Shown: positions 44,501 through 55,924, numbered from the stretch's first letter. The stretch is 64,000 bases of DNA from Asterochloris sp. CNOR1 (GCA_963969365.1 OZ017746.1:3472001-3536000), one strand, 5' to 3'. The notes: generated from the sequence alone by a model not told the origin. Translations and numbers: made by a program.

Positions 44501-47396
44501 CACTGCATTTACTTATGTCAAGCCACCACGTGCAGCACCTTCAGGGGTAGCCAGCCAGGACAGCCAGCAGGGCATGCCAGGCACACCATGCTTGTGGGTG
44601 GTCGAGGTCAGCTGCTGCGGGCAGCCCACCTCAAGAAGTACAGCAGGTTTGTGCGCATGAGCTGCACCTCCTCGTCCTCCATACAGGTGCCAGGGTTCTC
44701 AAAGTAATGATAAACGACCAGCACCTCTGCTTGCGTGTCTGCAGAACCTGCAGGCAGGTGGCAGGGAGTGTGAAAACACTGCAAGGGCTGGAACTTGTTG
44801 TGCATGACCAGGCTTTTGCTAGGCGGAGCACATGCCTGCAGCAGGCGCCAGCACTAGCTGCAGTGGCAAGCTCACCTTGCAGCTGCCCCTTAAAGGTCCC
44901 CAGCCCCTCCTTGGACACCACAGAATCCAGACTGGCTTGGCGTGCAGAGCTGTCTGCACGGAGCACGGCAGATTGATGGGAGACACCCCACAGCTGTGAC
45001 GTGTGCAGAAGCCCACCAACGGTGCACAGGGGCAGACCATATGATCAGAAGTAGTGCTGCCATCATCTGGCATGCAGTGCATCTGTGCAGTGCATCTGTG
45101 AAGAGCCTGGCTCACCTGCAGCACCATGCAGGTGTAGCCACCTCTGCTGGTTGCAGCGTGTTGTCTCATTGTAGCAGACAGGGTCCAGCTGCCCCAGGCA
45201 CCTGCGTCTGCTGCCGTCTGCAGCAATCCTGCTGTCCAGCTCAGCACCATCCTCGACATCAGCACCCTCTGATTTTGATTCAGCTTGGTCTGCCCGCTCA
45301 CGAGTCAGCCCAGACGCGATCTGCGGCCGCTCAGGCTGCTGATTGACTGGGGTGGGACGGCTGCTGCTGTGTGTTGATGTGGACTGGCCTGCAGGTTCAT
45401 CCTGGCTGGTGCCAGGTGCTGGAGAAGAGGCGGTGCCAATGCCGAGGCGCTGTGTGAGGCTCTCAGCCTCTTGGTCGCTCAGCCTGAAGGCATCCTTGCG
45501 CCAGAGCCTTGGCAGCTGCAGCAGCCTGCGCTGCCGGCTCCCGCCCTGCTCCCCAGCACCCTTGCTGCTGTCTGTGTCGCTGCATGGCACTGGCTGGGCA
45601 GCAGCAGGCTCCTTTTGTCCCACTCTGCAGTCTGGCACTGCATGGCCCACAGAAGCGCTTGAAGGCAGCTGAAGGTCGTCCTGGGATGTGGTCCGGGCAG
45701 GGTCCAGGCTGCCTGCCATCCCTGGGGGTCCCCAGGCTGACTCGAGCAGTGGGACAGGCTCAGCGACTGCCTTTAGGCTGCGTCCGCCTGTGAGCCAGCG
45801 CCACAGGGAGGACAGCAGGCCAGTTGGGGGTGCCGGTGGGGCCTCCTCAGGTGCACGCTTCACAGTCTGATCAGGCAGCAGTAGGTGCCACCTGCAGGGC
45901 ATGCCATAGTCGCTCACAGGGTGCAGATCACAGCCCATGTACAGACCTCTGTGGAGCAGGTTGCATGCAGCAAAGGGCTGTTGAGGCCCAAATGGCAGCC
46001 CTTTCGCTGCCAAGTTTTCGTGACAGCATGCATATGGATTCAGCCGGTGCTGTGGCGGCTCAGCATGGGTGCCTCCTGCAGACCCTTTGAGCCCTGGCCA
46101 GGCAGCTGCAGCACGCACCTGTCGTCCTGACCCAGCTGCCACTGTACGCCTCCCTGGCAACAGGCAAAACGCTCCAGCTGGCGCACAGCCAGCGCGCCAG
46201 CGGCGCTAAGCAAAGGACGCTCCCCATCTGTGGCATGCCGCCGACTGTGGGCGGCTGCCAGGATTGGAGCGTGAGCCTCGTGCACAGGCCGAGCTGCAGT
46301 GCCCAGGGTACGGGTCCAGCTGTCGACGAAGCCGTCAAGACGGTGGCGCACATCTGTCCAGATTGCTCGCAGGGGCCCCTCTGCAGGGGCACGAGAAGTG
46401 ATCGTGACTGAAGGCAGGGGAAGCATGCACTGTGCTGGCGTGAGGCCCCTGCAAGAAAGGCAGGTGATTGTGGTCAGGGGCAGCCAGGGTAGCTGGTTCT
46501 GCCCCAGCCAGGCCCCTCCTCATGTGGGGCCAGTGCCTGCTCACACCACAAGCAGGCCGGATATAATTGCAGCTCAGGACATGGACATTTCGGTGGCAGG
46601 ATTTTCAGCAGCTGCAGGTGTGCCTGCGGCCACAGCTGTGCAGCATTGTGGCAGCAGCAGGAGGGACCTGGAAAGCTTGGAGTTGTTGCGTGAACAGGAG
46701 GGAGCACAGAGTGAGAGGCTGCACCTGACGCTGTTTCGTTGAAGGGGCGCCTTGGGCCCTGCATGCAGTACTCGGGGCCCTTGCCGCACCAGCCCCACTG
46801 GCTGCAGGGCAGAGCAGCGGCATCTCAGGGTGGGTGGCAGGGCTTGAAGCCTGCAGGCGAGCCCCTGGGCAGGCTGCACTCTGCCCAGAACAACTCAGCT
46901 GCTGCTGCAGTCTGCAGGAGCACAGGCAGGAGGCACACCTGCAGCAGTAGTGCATGCTGAAGGGGTCGCAGCTAGCGATCACGCCTCCACGAGCCTGCCA
47001 GCCAGGGCCGCATCTGCCGTCGTCCCGCCAGTTTGGAGCAAAGGGCGCCGTGCTGTTGCCTGTGACCCCGGTCCGCTCTGGCACAGGATTGTTGTGAGCA
47101 CATGCCGCCAGCTCCCCCGCAGCACAGTGAGCTGATAACTTGACTACCAGCCTTGAAAAGGGGAACAGAACCAGGAATAGCAGCAGGGGCGTCAGTGGAT
47201 GTGCGGGCCATTGCGCTCTCGGGGGGGAGAGGCTCCTGGATTTCTGCACAGCAAGCAAGGGGCTGGGAGCAATCACGTCAGGGACTGCAGAGCAGCATCC
47301 AGACACCCTCACCCTGTAACTTCCTGGGGGATGAACACGAGATGACCGCCTCAGGAAATCATCACTAGGCAGCAGCGACGCCGCACGCCTACGCAT
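41575..47396 (-). CDS. Putative type II membrane glycosyltransferase-like protein
   Basis: Resolved exons, joined in phase: 47396-46939, 46448-46119, 45948-45116, 44953-44876, 44747-44630, 44359-44187, 43926-43802, 43593-43520 and 43158-42938. Further exons lie near 42566-42430, 42217-42030 and 41920-41575 (stop). Exon 1 has a signal anchor (PLLLFLVLFPFSRLV), then WRDDGRCGPGW with cysteines after it. Exon 3 is a Pro/Ser/Gln-rich stem. The conserved core reads VLVVYHYFENPG, NDGAHYVINMGG, PDFCNVRVRFVDN, YTVVINNGMRGPF, VGPYISCEVSTHVQGPLMALDR and LSRRLLADGYNIASLQPEY. This resembles a family of algal Golgi-type transferase-like proteins that I know only by pattern; the reaction is not known to me. 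The topology (short tail, one helix, stem, luminal domain) supports a Golgi transferase. The last three exons are less certain. Confidence 0.6.
43133..43240 (-). repeat. 52-bp tandem duplication spanning a splice acceptor
   Basis: Two 52-bp copies at 43133-43184 and 43189-43240 differ at about six positions. On the gene strand the downstream copy holds the used acceptor and first exon bases (gtgcag then agtgggcgttcaa). The upstream copy keeps a decoy (tatgcag then agggagtgttcaa). The 56-bp offset is not a multiple of three, so using the decoy would shift the frame. Confidence 0.85.
45073..45100. repeat. 14-bp tandem duplication in an intron
   Basis: Two adjacent copies of tgcagtgcatctg plus g, in the intron following exon 3 of the transferase-like gene. 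Confidence 0.7.
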
Positions 47397-47514
47397 AAGA
47401 TCCCACACTGCTCATCGGTCAAGAAACTGCTGCTGTGGGTTAACAGAGCAAAAAGACAGCAAGTAGTAGTTTGACTGCAATATTTTGCTTCAAAGAGGGC
47501 TCAGGCCAGAAATC
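47397..47514. promoter_or_regulatory. Compact bidirectional promoter
   Basis: Only 118 bp separate the inferred ATG codons of the transferase-like gene (-) and the unrecognised gene (+). The middle is A+T-richer (agtagtagtttgactgcaatattttg). Both promoters and leaders must share it, unless one start codon is misplaced. Confidence 0.5.
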
Positions 47515-49031
47515 ATGGCTACGGCGGCGAGGGGATCTGCCTGCATGGCACAGTCCGCAGGGGTGCTGCAGATGTGGCAGCTGTCAGTCCACGCCTCATG
47601 CAGTCGGCCATGTACAGTTCTTCTGATGCCCAAGAGGTGCCTTGCATTGTGGCCAAGGCCGCCGGTCACAGGGCACCCCTCACTTGGCCTCTCAAGAGGC
47701 AGACAGAGAAGTCAAGAGCTTCGCAGCAAGGCAGACTTCAGACCCAGTCTAGACGATGTGGAGCGCATCAGCAAAGGTGAGGCGCAGACAGTGGCAGTCT
47801 TGAGCCGTTTACACGCTCAGAACATATGCTGCACACATCCCGCAGGCGATGGTGCAAAGCGCCGTGGGACAGGCAGCAGGCAGGTCCCACACAGGCTAAA
47901 TGCAGATGAGCGCAAGCAGTACGATCTTGCAAAACAAAAGGTATGCTGCTGAGGCAGGGCAGCACAGCGATGTCTGACACCATTCTCTTGTCTTGCATCT
48001 TGCAGCCTGATGACGATTGTGTGCAGGGCTGGTTGACAGTCAAGGGAACGGGATACAGAAGGGAGCGCAAGGGTTCTCCCATTGCCAATCTCTTCAGGCA
48101 ATGGTGCGATGCTCAGGCGCGACCCTGCGTCATGCTGGAGCAGGGCTTTGGAAATGATGCCAAGGACACAGTGTTGGTGGACCTTGCCACGCTCAGGTCC
48201 CTGGACAGAGCTCCTGTGAGTGTTTCGTGAGGGATAGCCTGCTGCTTTGACCCAGAAGCTGTCAGTTGTCGCCACTGCATCAGGGTGCCTACTTGCAAGG
48301 CCTGGCCTGACTGCGGCAGACCATGCCCTTGCTGCAGTACAGGGCTGCCTGCAATGAAGTAGGCAGAGGAGTGGTCTGCAGTGGCCCCACCAGGGAGCAC
48401 CGCGTCCCCTTCACAATCCTGGCCCCCGGTGACTCTGACCTGATCGACTCTGAGGAGGACAGCAGCCCTCCAGGTGCTGACAGCAGTGAGGGCAGTGAAG
48501 CAGCACAGCAGCCGCCAGCCAATGTGGCCACTGACAGTATAGAGGATGTCCAGGCAAGGATTGCTTTGATAGCACCTCTCCCCCGCTTGTCATGCATCAG
48601 GCAGGCTTGCCAGCAGCCTGTAAGCATCAGCTTTGAAAGATGGCTGCAGGCAGCAACTGACCAGCAGGCTCAGAAAGTGCGCCATCTGAAAGATCAGCAG
48701 GGCCTCGATAGTGGCAGCCCTGAGGTCCAGATGGAGGTCAGCCGACTTCTCGCTCTGAAGGTGATTGGCGTTTTCTCGCGTAACAACTACAGATTTCACA
48801 GGTTTGATGCTGACAAGGAAGCTATCCCACGGGGTGCAGGAGAAGCTCATTGCCTTTCAGAAGCCTGAGTCACAGACTGATGGAGTGCCCAGCCACGAGG
48901 TAGAGCAGGATACACCCACCTTTGATAAACCCATCTGGAAACTCAAAGCCGACATCTTGTGGTTTGAAGCAGACAGGTCTGCTGCAAAGGACCTGGCAAA
49001 GCTGCTTGTAGAAGCTTTCCATTCAGTCTGA
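47515..49031 (+). CDS. Unrecognised protein with probable organelle transit peptide, 365 aa
   Basis: Exons 47515-47776, 47846-47940, 48027-48215, 48338-48553, 48617-48760 and 48840-49031 join in frame (1098 nt). I do not recognise the family. The first about 70 residues are rich in Ala, Ser, Cys and Arg with few acidic residues, suggesting an organelle transit peptide. The most domain-like part is residues 105-180: RLNADERKQYDLAKQK, then WLTVKGTGYRRERKGSP, LFRQWCDAQARPCV and DTVLVDLATLR, basic and aromatic. An acidic Ser/Asp/Glu-rich segment follows (SDLIDSEEDSS). The C-terminal third (FERWLQAATDQQ, KPIWKLKADILWFEADR, LAKLLVEAFHSV) looks helical. The GYRRERKGSP block feels like something conserved in plant plastid proteins, but I cannot name it. 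Intron 4 (48554-48616) starts with GC. The first exon begins 118 bp from the divergent neighbour. Confidence 0.7.
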
Positions 49032-49228
49032 TGAACACAGACATCACATGCAGAGAGTGAACATGTGTGCATGATCCATCCTCTCAATCCCTCAAATGGA
49101 TGCAGAGAGAGAACACCTCGCATCCACCTTGCAGAAGAACAACTTTGATTGATTGAATGCATCCATGGCCAGCAGCAACCTGCATTCCCAGAATCCCTGA
49201 TATTTGGAACCACGGCAGCTCTAGTCCA

Positions 49229-50688
49229 ATGGAAGTTCTGAGCCGTGCCCGGGAGGCCCTAGCAGCAGCTGAGAGGGCATGCATCAACTGCCGTCGAATG
49301 CTAGGGGTTGGTAACGATGCACCTGCAGCAGATCAAGGCCAGCCAAATTTGTCAGCTGACATCCCAGCAGCTGATCAGGTGCCAGGGGCTGCAGATGAAG
49401 CAGAGCAGGCTGCAGAGGTGGTGCGCCTACAGGAGCAGCTGCGGCAACTGCAGCTCAAGAGAGCAGAGGCCGTGCAGCAGCAGGCAGGGCTCAGGATTCA
49501 GCGGCTGCAGCTCAGGGAACAGGCGCTAGAAACCATGCTGCAAGTTCTGCCTGCTAACCCTCAACTAAATGTGAGTGACCCACTGATCTCCAGCTGCTAT
49601 TGCTGTGCCAATGCAGTGCATTTGTAGCAGTTGCCTTGCAGAGCTGCTCCCCCCCGCTGCAGAATGATACCCAGAATGAGACTCTTGCCGGCATCAAGGA
49701 GGCTATCGAGCTGCTGCGCACCACAGTTGGGGCTCTGCAGGAGCAGCTGGCAGCTGGGGAGGTGCCCACGCACGCACTGCTGGACCTGGCAGCATCAGCA
49801 GACAGGCTGGCAGAGCGGGCGGCTGCCCTGGCCATCGAAGGGTTAGAGCTGCTGCTGCACTGCTGCCCTGCCTGCAGCCTGCCTTCCGTGGGCAGCAGCC
49901 TCATAAGGACTGCAGTAGTCGCTCTCTCAACAGCATACCGGTCCCTGGCGTGGCTCTCAGCAGACAAGCCTCATTGAGCAGTGGCACAACATGCCGACTT
50001 GATCTGGCCCAGTCCCCTTGGCTGTGCCTTCAGGCTGGAGACGACTCTGGAGATGTCCCGGCTGCAGAGCTTGGACATGCAGCACCGCCTGACACAGCAG
50101 CAGGCTGCACAGGCGCTGCCAGCGGTATACAGCAAGGCAGGGCTTGACGCCTTCAGGCAGACTGTGTACAGAATGCGAAGGTCAGGCCCAGTCGTCAGGG
50201 CAGAGCTTGGCCACGCTGCCCGAGGTGGCACCAGGGCATTGGAGGTTGGGTTGCCCAGCAGGCCTTCACGGCATGGGTGCCTCTTGATCAGCTTGTAATC
50301 TCATGGTCACGTCAAATGACGTCGTCTGTGCCCTGCAGCATGCACATTGCCAGCAGACCCACTACCAGATGCCAAACAGGGTCTCCCCTGCTTGAGGAGT
50401 CGTGCAGCATCTGCCTGCAGCAGTTAGAGGAGGGGGACACATTGCGCAGCCTGGAGGTCAGTACAGAGCCGTCTCCTTTAGGCTTGTTCTTGCCTCTGAC
50501 AGACTTGCCTCTAGCTGGCGAAGCAGAAGATGATGCCATTGCCATGCCTCTTAGTGCCTGTGCAGTGCGCACACTACCACCACCAGGCGTGTCTCGACAA
50601 GTGGCTGAAGCTGGAAGCTTGCTGTCCCATCTGCAAGACACGGCTACCAGGCTTGTGGGGCATTCAACTTCCTCAAGAGCCTTCTTGA
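49229..50688 (+). CDS. RING-H2 finger protein with coiled-coil N-terminus, 334 aa
   Basis: Exons 49229-49570, 49663-49841, 50034-50276, 50339-50456 and 50566-50688 join in frame (1005 nt). The N-terminal two thirds is rich in Ala, Glu, Gln, Leu and Arg, with heptad-like runs (VRLQEQLRQLQLKRAEAV, LRIQRLQLREQALE) that predict coiled coils. The C-terminus carries a RING-H2: CSICLQQLEEGD, then, across an exon junction, CAHYHHQACLDKW and CCPICKTRL. The spacing is C-x2-C, C-x-H-x2-H-x2-C, C-x2-C, followed by a 13-residue tail. Such proteins usually act as E3 ubiquitin ligases; the substrate is unknown. The fit of the splice phase exactly at the second zinc-ligand block supports the exon model. The stop codon lies 46 bp from that of the convergent E2 gene. 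Confidence 0.88.
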
Positions 50689-50734
50689 TGACCACTTCAA
50701 TTTTCAATACTTGTTCTTACTTTGACATGTATTG

Positions 50735-53700
50735 TCATGACAGCAGCCTCACAGGGTTTGAGATGTTGCTGCAAAATGCTGCCAGGAACTGAGAAGCAAC
50801 TTCCCCATCATACACGCGCTGGTCAGCGCTGAGGGTGACTGTCATGACAGACTTGGCTGTGGGAGCACCATTCTCAAGCACAACATGTTGCTGAGTGCCG
50901 CCAACAGCCAGGATGCAAGCTTGGGGAGGGTTGATGATGGCATTGAAGCGGTCCACGCCATACATCCCCAGGTTACTAATGCTGAAGGATCCGCCCTGGA
51001 ACTCGTGGGGCTTGAGTTTGTTGGCTCGCGCCCGCCCTGCCAGCTCTCGCACCTCTGCTGAGATCTGGCTGAGGGGCTTTGTGTTGGCCTTTGGCACTAT
51101 GGGAGTGATCAGACCTGCAGCACAGGCTCTTATTTGCACCAGCCTTTTGCTGCAGCATGCTCACCAGTGAAGCAGCGGCCTTATCAAGGCACACAGGAAA
51201 GTCATCTTGATGCAATGCTTCACCTGCATCTGTTGCCACTGCTATGGCAATGTCAACTGTGTCAATCTTCACAATCTCCTCGTTCTTCTCGTCCCATCTG
51301 GCATTGGCCAGAGGCACATCTTGCAGCGCCAGCGCAGCAGCCTTGACCACAAAGTCATTGACACTGGCCTGCATTGAGAATGTGTGGTGCCACTTGGACT
51401 GAGCGCTGGGAAGCCATGCTGCTGCAGTATACATGAGCAAAGATCTGTCATGCAGTGCACAGAGCCGCACACACGGCACTTGGTCTGGCCCTGCCTGCAC
51501 AAAGGGCTTGCTGAAGGAGCTTGCAGCTGCTCAAGATGCAGCAGGCTGGGCAACAGCACCTTCTGGCCCTGCTCCTTGAGGCTCTTCCGCAGGGAAGACA
51601 CCACCCCAAGGTCCGCGTCCGCACTCAGGTAATAATGCGGGATCTTCTGCTTGGACTCTAGCAGCCGCTGCGCAATAATCTTGCGAATTTGGCTGTTAGG
51701 GATGTCTGTGTAGCGTGGCCCCTTGCTGTCCCGCCGGGAGGCCTGCAACACAGCAGGAGGGCACATGAGCTGCTGCTGTACGAGGCATAGAGCCCTGTGC
51801 ATTGGTGGTCTGCTGAACAGCATCTCATGCGTGACGAGCACAGACCGCAGGCTGCAGCAAGCAGTTAAGTGAAAGCCACCAGGATTTTAAGCAGAATTCA
51901 CCCTCTGGTGTTGTTCCTGTTGCTGCCGTGTGCCGGACGAAGCGGCAGGCTTCTGGCCAGATGGCAGCTGAGACGGCTGGGCCTCCATCTGTGCCTGGGC
52001 AGGCTCAGCCTCTGTGTGTGGCTTTGCCTGGCCCTGCAAGTAGTCAATGAGTTAGCGCTAGCAGGGACAAGGGTCCAAGATACGTTGCCATCAAATATTA
52101 GGCACCAGCAGCAGGACTGCTGCGGCATCACGCAGCCTCCCAGTGCTGAAGTAAAGCATGCGTTTATTGAAGTCATCACTGAGACCGTCAGACGGGCTGC
52201 TGGGCATCTCTATTGCATCTGCGAAGCCCAGGAGGCGCAAAACTGCACCTTGCTGCCTGCCAGGTTCTGCTGCTGCCCCTCAGGGGCTGGCTGCTGGCGC
52301 AGCTTGGGCTTGGCCCCTCCCTCCAGCGCAGCCAGCACGTCCCCCTTGGTGACAATGCCATGGGGCCCAGTCGGGGTGACATCTTCAGCAGAAAGACTGT
52401 TGACCAGCAGCAGGTGCTTGGCCGCCGGGCCTATCCTGGTGTTGCGTTTCACCGCCTCAGCAGCCTCAGAGGAGGGCTCTGGAGCAGGGCCTGCAGGATA
52501 GCTCCAAAAAGATGGTGCCAGCAAAGCTTGCACTGGGCCGTATAGCTTTCACGGTGCATGTCAAAGGGGACAGCAGGCTACTCCAGCGCAAGTTCTCGGT
52601 AGGCTTTGAGTTCTCGGTAGGCTTGAGGACAAGGGGGCAGAGGCCTGAGTGTCAGCCACTGCAGTAAGGATGGCAGTATGTGCAGGGCATACAGGCCTGC
52701 CACTGGCACAACAGCATGCCCCCGGGTATGCCAGAGCTTGGGCACCCCCACCTGGGGCCTCCGTCTTCTGTTCCGGCTGCCCTGAGGACTGCTGTGCCCC
52801 TGCCCCATCTGGCTGATAGTCCTTGAAGCTGCCCACATTCTCCTCATCCTCCACCAGGATGGCGCAGGGCGTCCCCACAGCGATGTCTTTGCTGCCTGCA
52901 GAGGCAAAGGGGAATCTGAGGACTGCGATGGGCTCTCCATAGCAGTGCTGTCTGCAGGGGCCAGCTAGCAACAGCACGAAGGCAAGCTGAGCCACCGGTG
53001 GCGGGCAGGCCAGACTGCCAATGATACCCCGTGCCAGGCAATTGCGAGATGCAGCAGCATGCCCTGCACACATGAACTGCAACATGACGCAATGCTGCCG
53101 GATGCCTGCAGGAAATGTCTTCAGCAGGTGAGCCGGCCCTGCATGTCACCATGGCAATTTGAGCATGTCATGCATGCAGCGCACCACCACCAAGCCGTGG
53201 GGCTCTTATCAAAAATCCTTACCATCAGGCTTCAGGATCTTTGCGATGAAGCCATCGTCCTGGTTCTCCCAGGCCATTGTGGCCTTGTCGGTCTCTATGT
53301 CTGTTTAGCAGCAACATCAGATGTCAGCTATTTTGACTGTGTCGGCAAGCAAAAGGTGCTTGTGTCAGAGCCAGGTCTCTATGTCTGTTAGCACCTGCTA
53401 GAAGTGAGCCTGGGCTTACTTCCTGCCCCTCCTTGACCTGCCAGGCCGCAATGTTGCCCTGGGACATGGTGGGCGACAGCGCAGGCATGGCCAGGGTCTG
53501 CAGCAGCGGCACTGGTAAGCAAGGGTGGCCAGGGCTGCTCCATATTGCAGATGAAAGTTCTAAAAATGCCCGAGGGTGCCAACTACCATTGTTGTGTCAA
53601 AACATTGCAAATGCTCAGCTGTGCATGGAATGCAAGCTGTGCATGTCGACTCACAGTGTGGGGCGGCAGATCGGCAAAGGTGCGCTGGTGCAGCAGCATC

Positions 53701-53745
53701 CATGACCTGCAGCCCTGATGCTGCCTGAGCCTGGTGCTGTGGCAT
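50735..53745 (-). CDS. Pyruvate dehydrogenase E2-type protein (dihydrolipoyl acyltransferase family), mitochondrial type, 503 aa
   Basis: Exons 53745-53655, 53511-53395, 53300-53223, 52895-52752, 52490-52249, 52033-51902, 51742-51560, 51368-51224 and 51114-50735 join in frame (1512 nt). In order: a short N-terminal leader; a lipoyl domain ([17 protein letters not shown], then [13 protein letters not shown] with the lipoyl Lys); a Pro/Ala linker; a peripheral-subunit-binding domain ([25 protein letters not shown]); a second linker; and the acyltransferase domain ([50 protein letters not shown]). [14 protein letters not shown] and ETDKAT point to the mitochondrial form. The catalytic motif, usually DHRxxDG, reads ADQRVYDG: the His is Gln (CAG at 50819-50821). 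The protein may be a structural E3-binding-protein-like subunit rather than an active acetyltransferase. The N-terminal leader is short, so an upstream exon is possible. Confidence 0.93.
52591..52626. repeat. 18-bp tandem duplication in an E2 intron
   Basis: Two adjacent copies of agttctcggtaggctt(tg) lie in intron 4 of the E2-type gene. Confidence 0.8.
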
Positions 53746-55924
53746 CTGCACTCAGGGGTGTGTGGGAGGTAAATGCCTGCTTGCACTTGTACCAAATGCA
53801 CAGAGCATCAGGACAGGCTCACCCTGTCAGCGCCTCAGCATCTGGTCTGAGTTGCTTTACCCTTAGCAAATTGTGCAGGATGCTCCTGCGCATCGGATTG
53901 CCTTGGCAATCACTTTAGCAGGACGGAACATGTAGCATTGCTGAACCCTTGCAAGCAATGGGACACTTTCCTTATATATCATCAAGCACAAGTTTGCCAG
54001 GCACAGCATAGCAGGCGCGACCTTGGGAAGCAGCAGACCAGCAGATGATTGACGTCTTTGCCTGACAGAGTCGCTGTGTGCTGGATGGACGGCTTCTGGG
54101 CTGGCACCCTTGTCTTCACCGTGACTGCCCAGCAGCGGTTGAGCTGTGCATGTCTGCTGAAGCCGCAAAGGCATGTGCTGGGTTGCCAAGCCAGCCTGAA
54201 GTCCTTGCTCGCCAGCCCCCTGCAGTGCGCCAACTACTGGTAATGCCCCCCGGGCCGTGGGGCTGCATTGATGGGAGACAAACGTTGAGGCCGTCAGCGA
54301 GTCCGAATTTCGGGATTGCTGCGCGCTGACAGGGGTTGTGAGTGATCGGGTGCTTCAGCAGGGGCATGTGAAGACAGGGTCTCATCATTCAGACATGCTG
54401 CCTTTGGCGCCTTTGCATGTTGTTGTTCACTTGCCACAAGAGCATGCAACTGGGCAGCCCTGTTCGGCAATTCACAGAGCAGCAGGTGGCCGTGACAAGC
54501 ACTGCTGGCATGTCTTGCTAATCAGCATGGCAACCCCGTCCTTGTCTGGCCACCCTCCTCTCCAACGCTCGCTCTAGCACTCTGTAGCACGATTTGCGCC
54601 CAGGGCGTGAGCAGCCTGCTTCAGATCTCTGACAAGAACCAAGGCCAACGCCTGCTCAGGCCACAACAGAAGCGGCATGCTGAGCATGAAGCTGTGCCCG
54701 CATGTGCACACTTGGGGCCGCATCTGTGTGGATATGGGCAGACTGCTATAATGCCACACGTCGCCTGCATGCGCATCATTCCCGCTGACTGGGCCTTGCG
54801 CTGACGCCTGGGCTTGTGCCTGTGCACTGGGTCTGCTGCTGCACGTGTTCTGTGCCTCGCATTGCCGGACACTTGAAGGTCACTACAGCCAATGTGTCCT
54901 CAACTGCTGTTGGGCAGGGCTAGACTTGGAAATGCAGCACGCCATCCAGCACGCACTGGCCTGGAAGCAAGCACAGGCAGGCGCCACCCCTCTCCTGAGG
55001 AGGCGCACTTGATGTCTGCAAGAGGCTGCCAGAGCTCAGCACAGGCCAGGCCTGCTATGCATCTGCCTTGACATTCATTCATGGTGCTTTTGGCTGTCTG
55101 TGTCATCTAGCTGGCGTTGCCTGATGCTGCTGGTCTGTCAGAAGCCACAGGGTCTCTCATCTTCAGGGGCACTTGTAGGCGGCCTGTAGCACTCTGGCTT
55201 ATGGTCGTGCAGTTCTCTGCATTGGACCAGGCCTGCCACACACGCTAGCCTTCATGTTGTGCTTCACACCTCCTGCATTACCTGCTGCACGCAGAGAGTC
55301 ACCCTGGCTTGCCATGTGTCCACAAGCTGCCTCTGCGCTCAAGCCTGCACCCCTGTTGCCTGCCTGCCAAAGGGCCGCATCAGCCAAGCCTCAATGATGT
55401 TGGCAAAGCTGACATGGAGGGGAGGCTGGCACGGCCGGCTGCCTCATGCCCAGCAGCTGGTCCAGTCCCTGCCCTGCACAGGGCATGCAAGCACGGACAT
55501 AGCAGGATAGGGTGGAGCACATGCAATGCACGACCTTGTGCACAGTTCAGCAGCAGCTGCAGCGTGTGGGATCTGTCCAATGACTGGAGTCTGCTTCCTG
55601 GGGTTCTTAGGGGGGACTAATATAGTGTGATGCCCTTGCTGCTGAATTTGGGCATTGGCAAGACATCACACCTGCCTGGATTTCATGAACAACTGCACCT
55701 GCACGTGCTAAGGGATGACGCCATTGGTCTGAATCCTGATCATTCCCAGCAGCAGCAGCTTGTGGTGTTTGGGAGCAGCTTCTTTGCGACAGCCGCACAG
55801 GCTGGGAGTGGATGGTGTTCATTGTAGATTGTGGTGGGAAGCAGATTGTGTCTGCCGTCAACGCTTGAGATTGAACAATCCTTCAACAGGCTGGCCCCAT
55901 AACTACTGCCTGCTGTTCCTGCAG
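53746..55924. promoter_or_regulatory. Divergent upstream region of the E2-type and CPL-like genes
   Basis: About 2.2 kb between the E2 start and the first CPL exon I can place. It must hold the 5' end of the CPL gene; an open frame from ATG 55630 (MPLLLNLGIGKTSHLPG) is a candidate first exon but its splice phase to 55925 is unproven. It may also hold an extra targeting exon of the E2 gene. No other gene was recognised. Confidence 0.4.

Noticed and set aside
53863-54189. Minus-strand frame (MPLRLQQTCTAQ...) that could be an E2 targeting exon.
   Set aside because: No donor with the right phase to reach exon 2 was found, and its composition is not clearly presequence-like; left as an open possibility.
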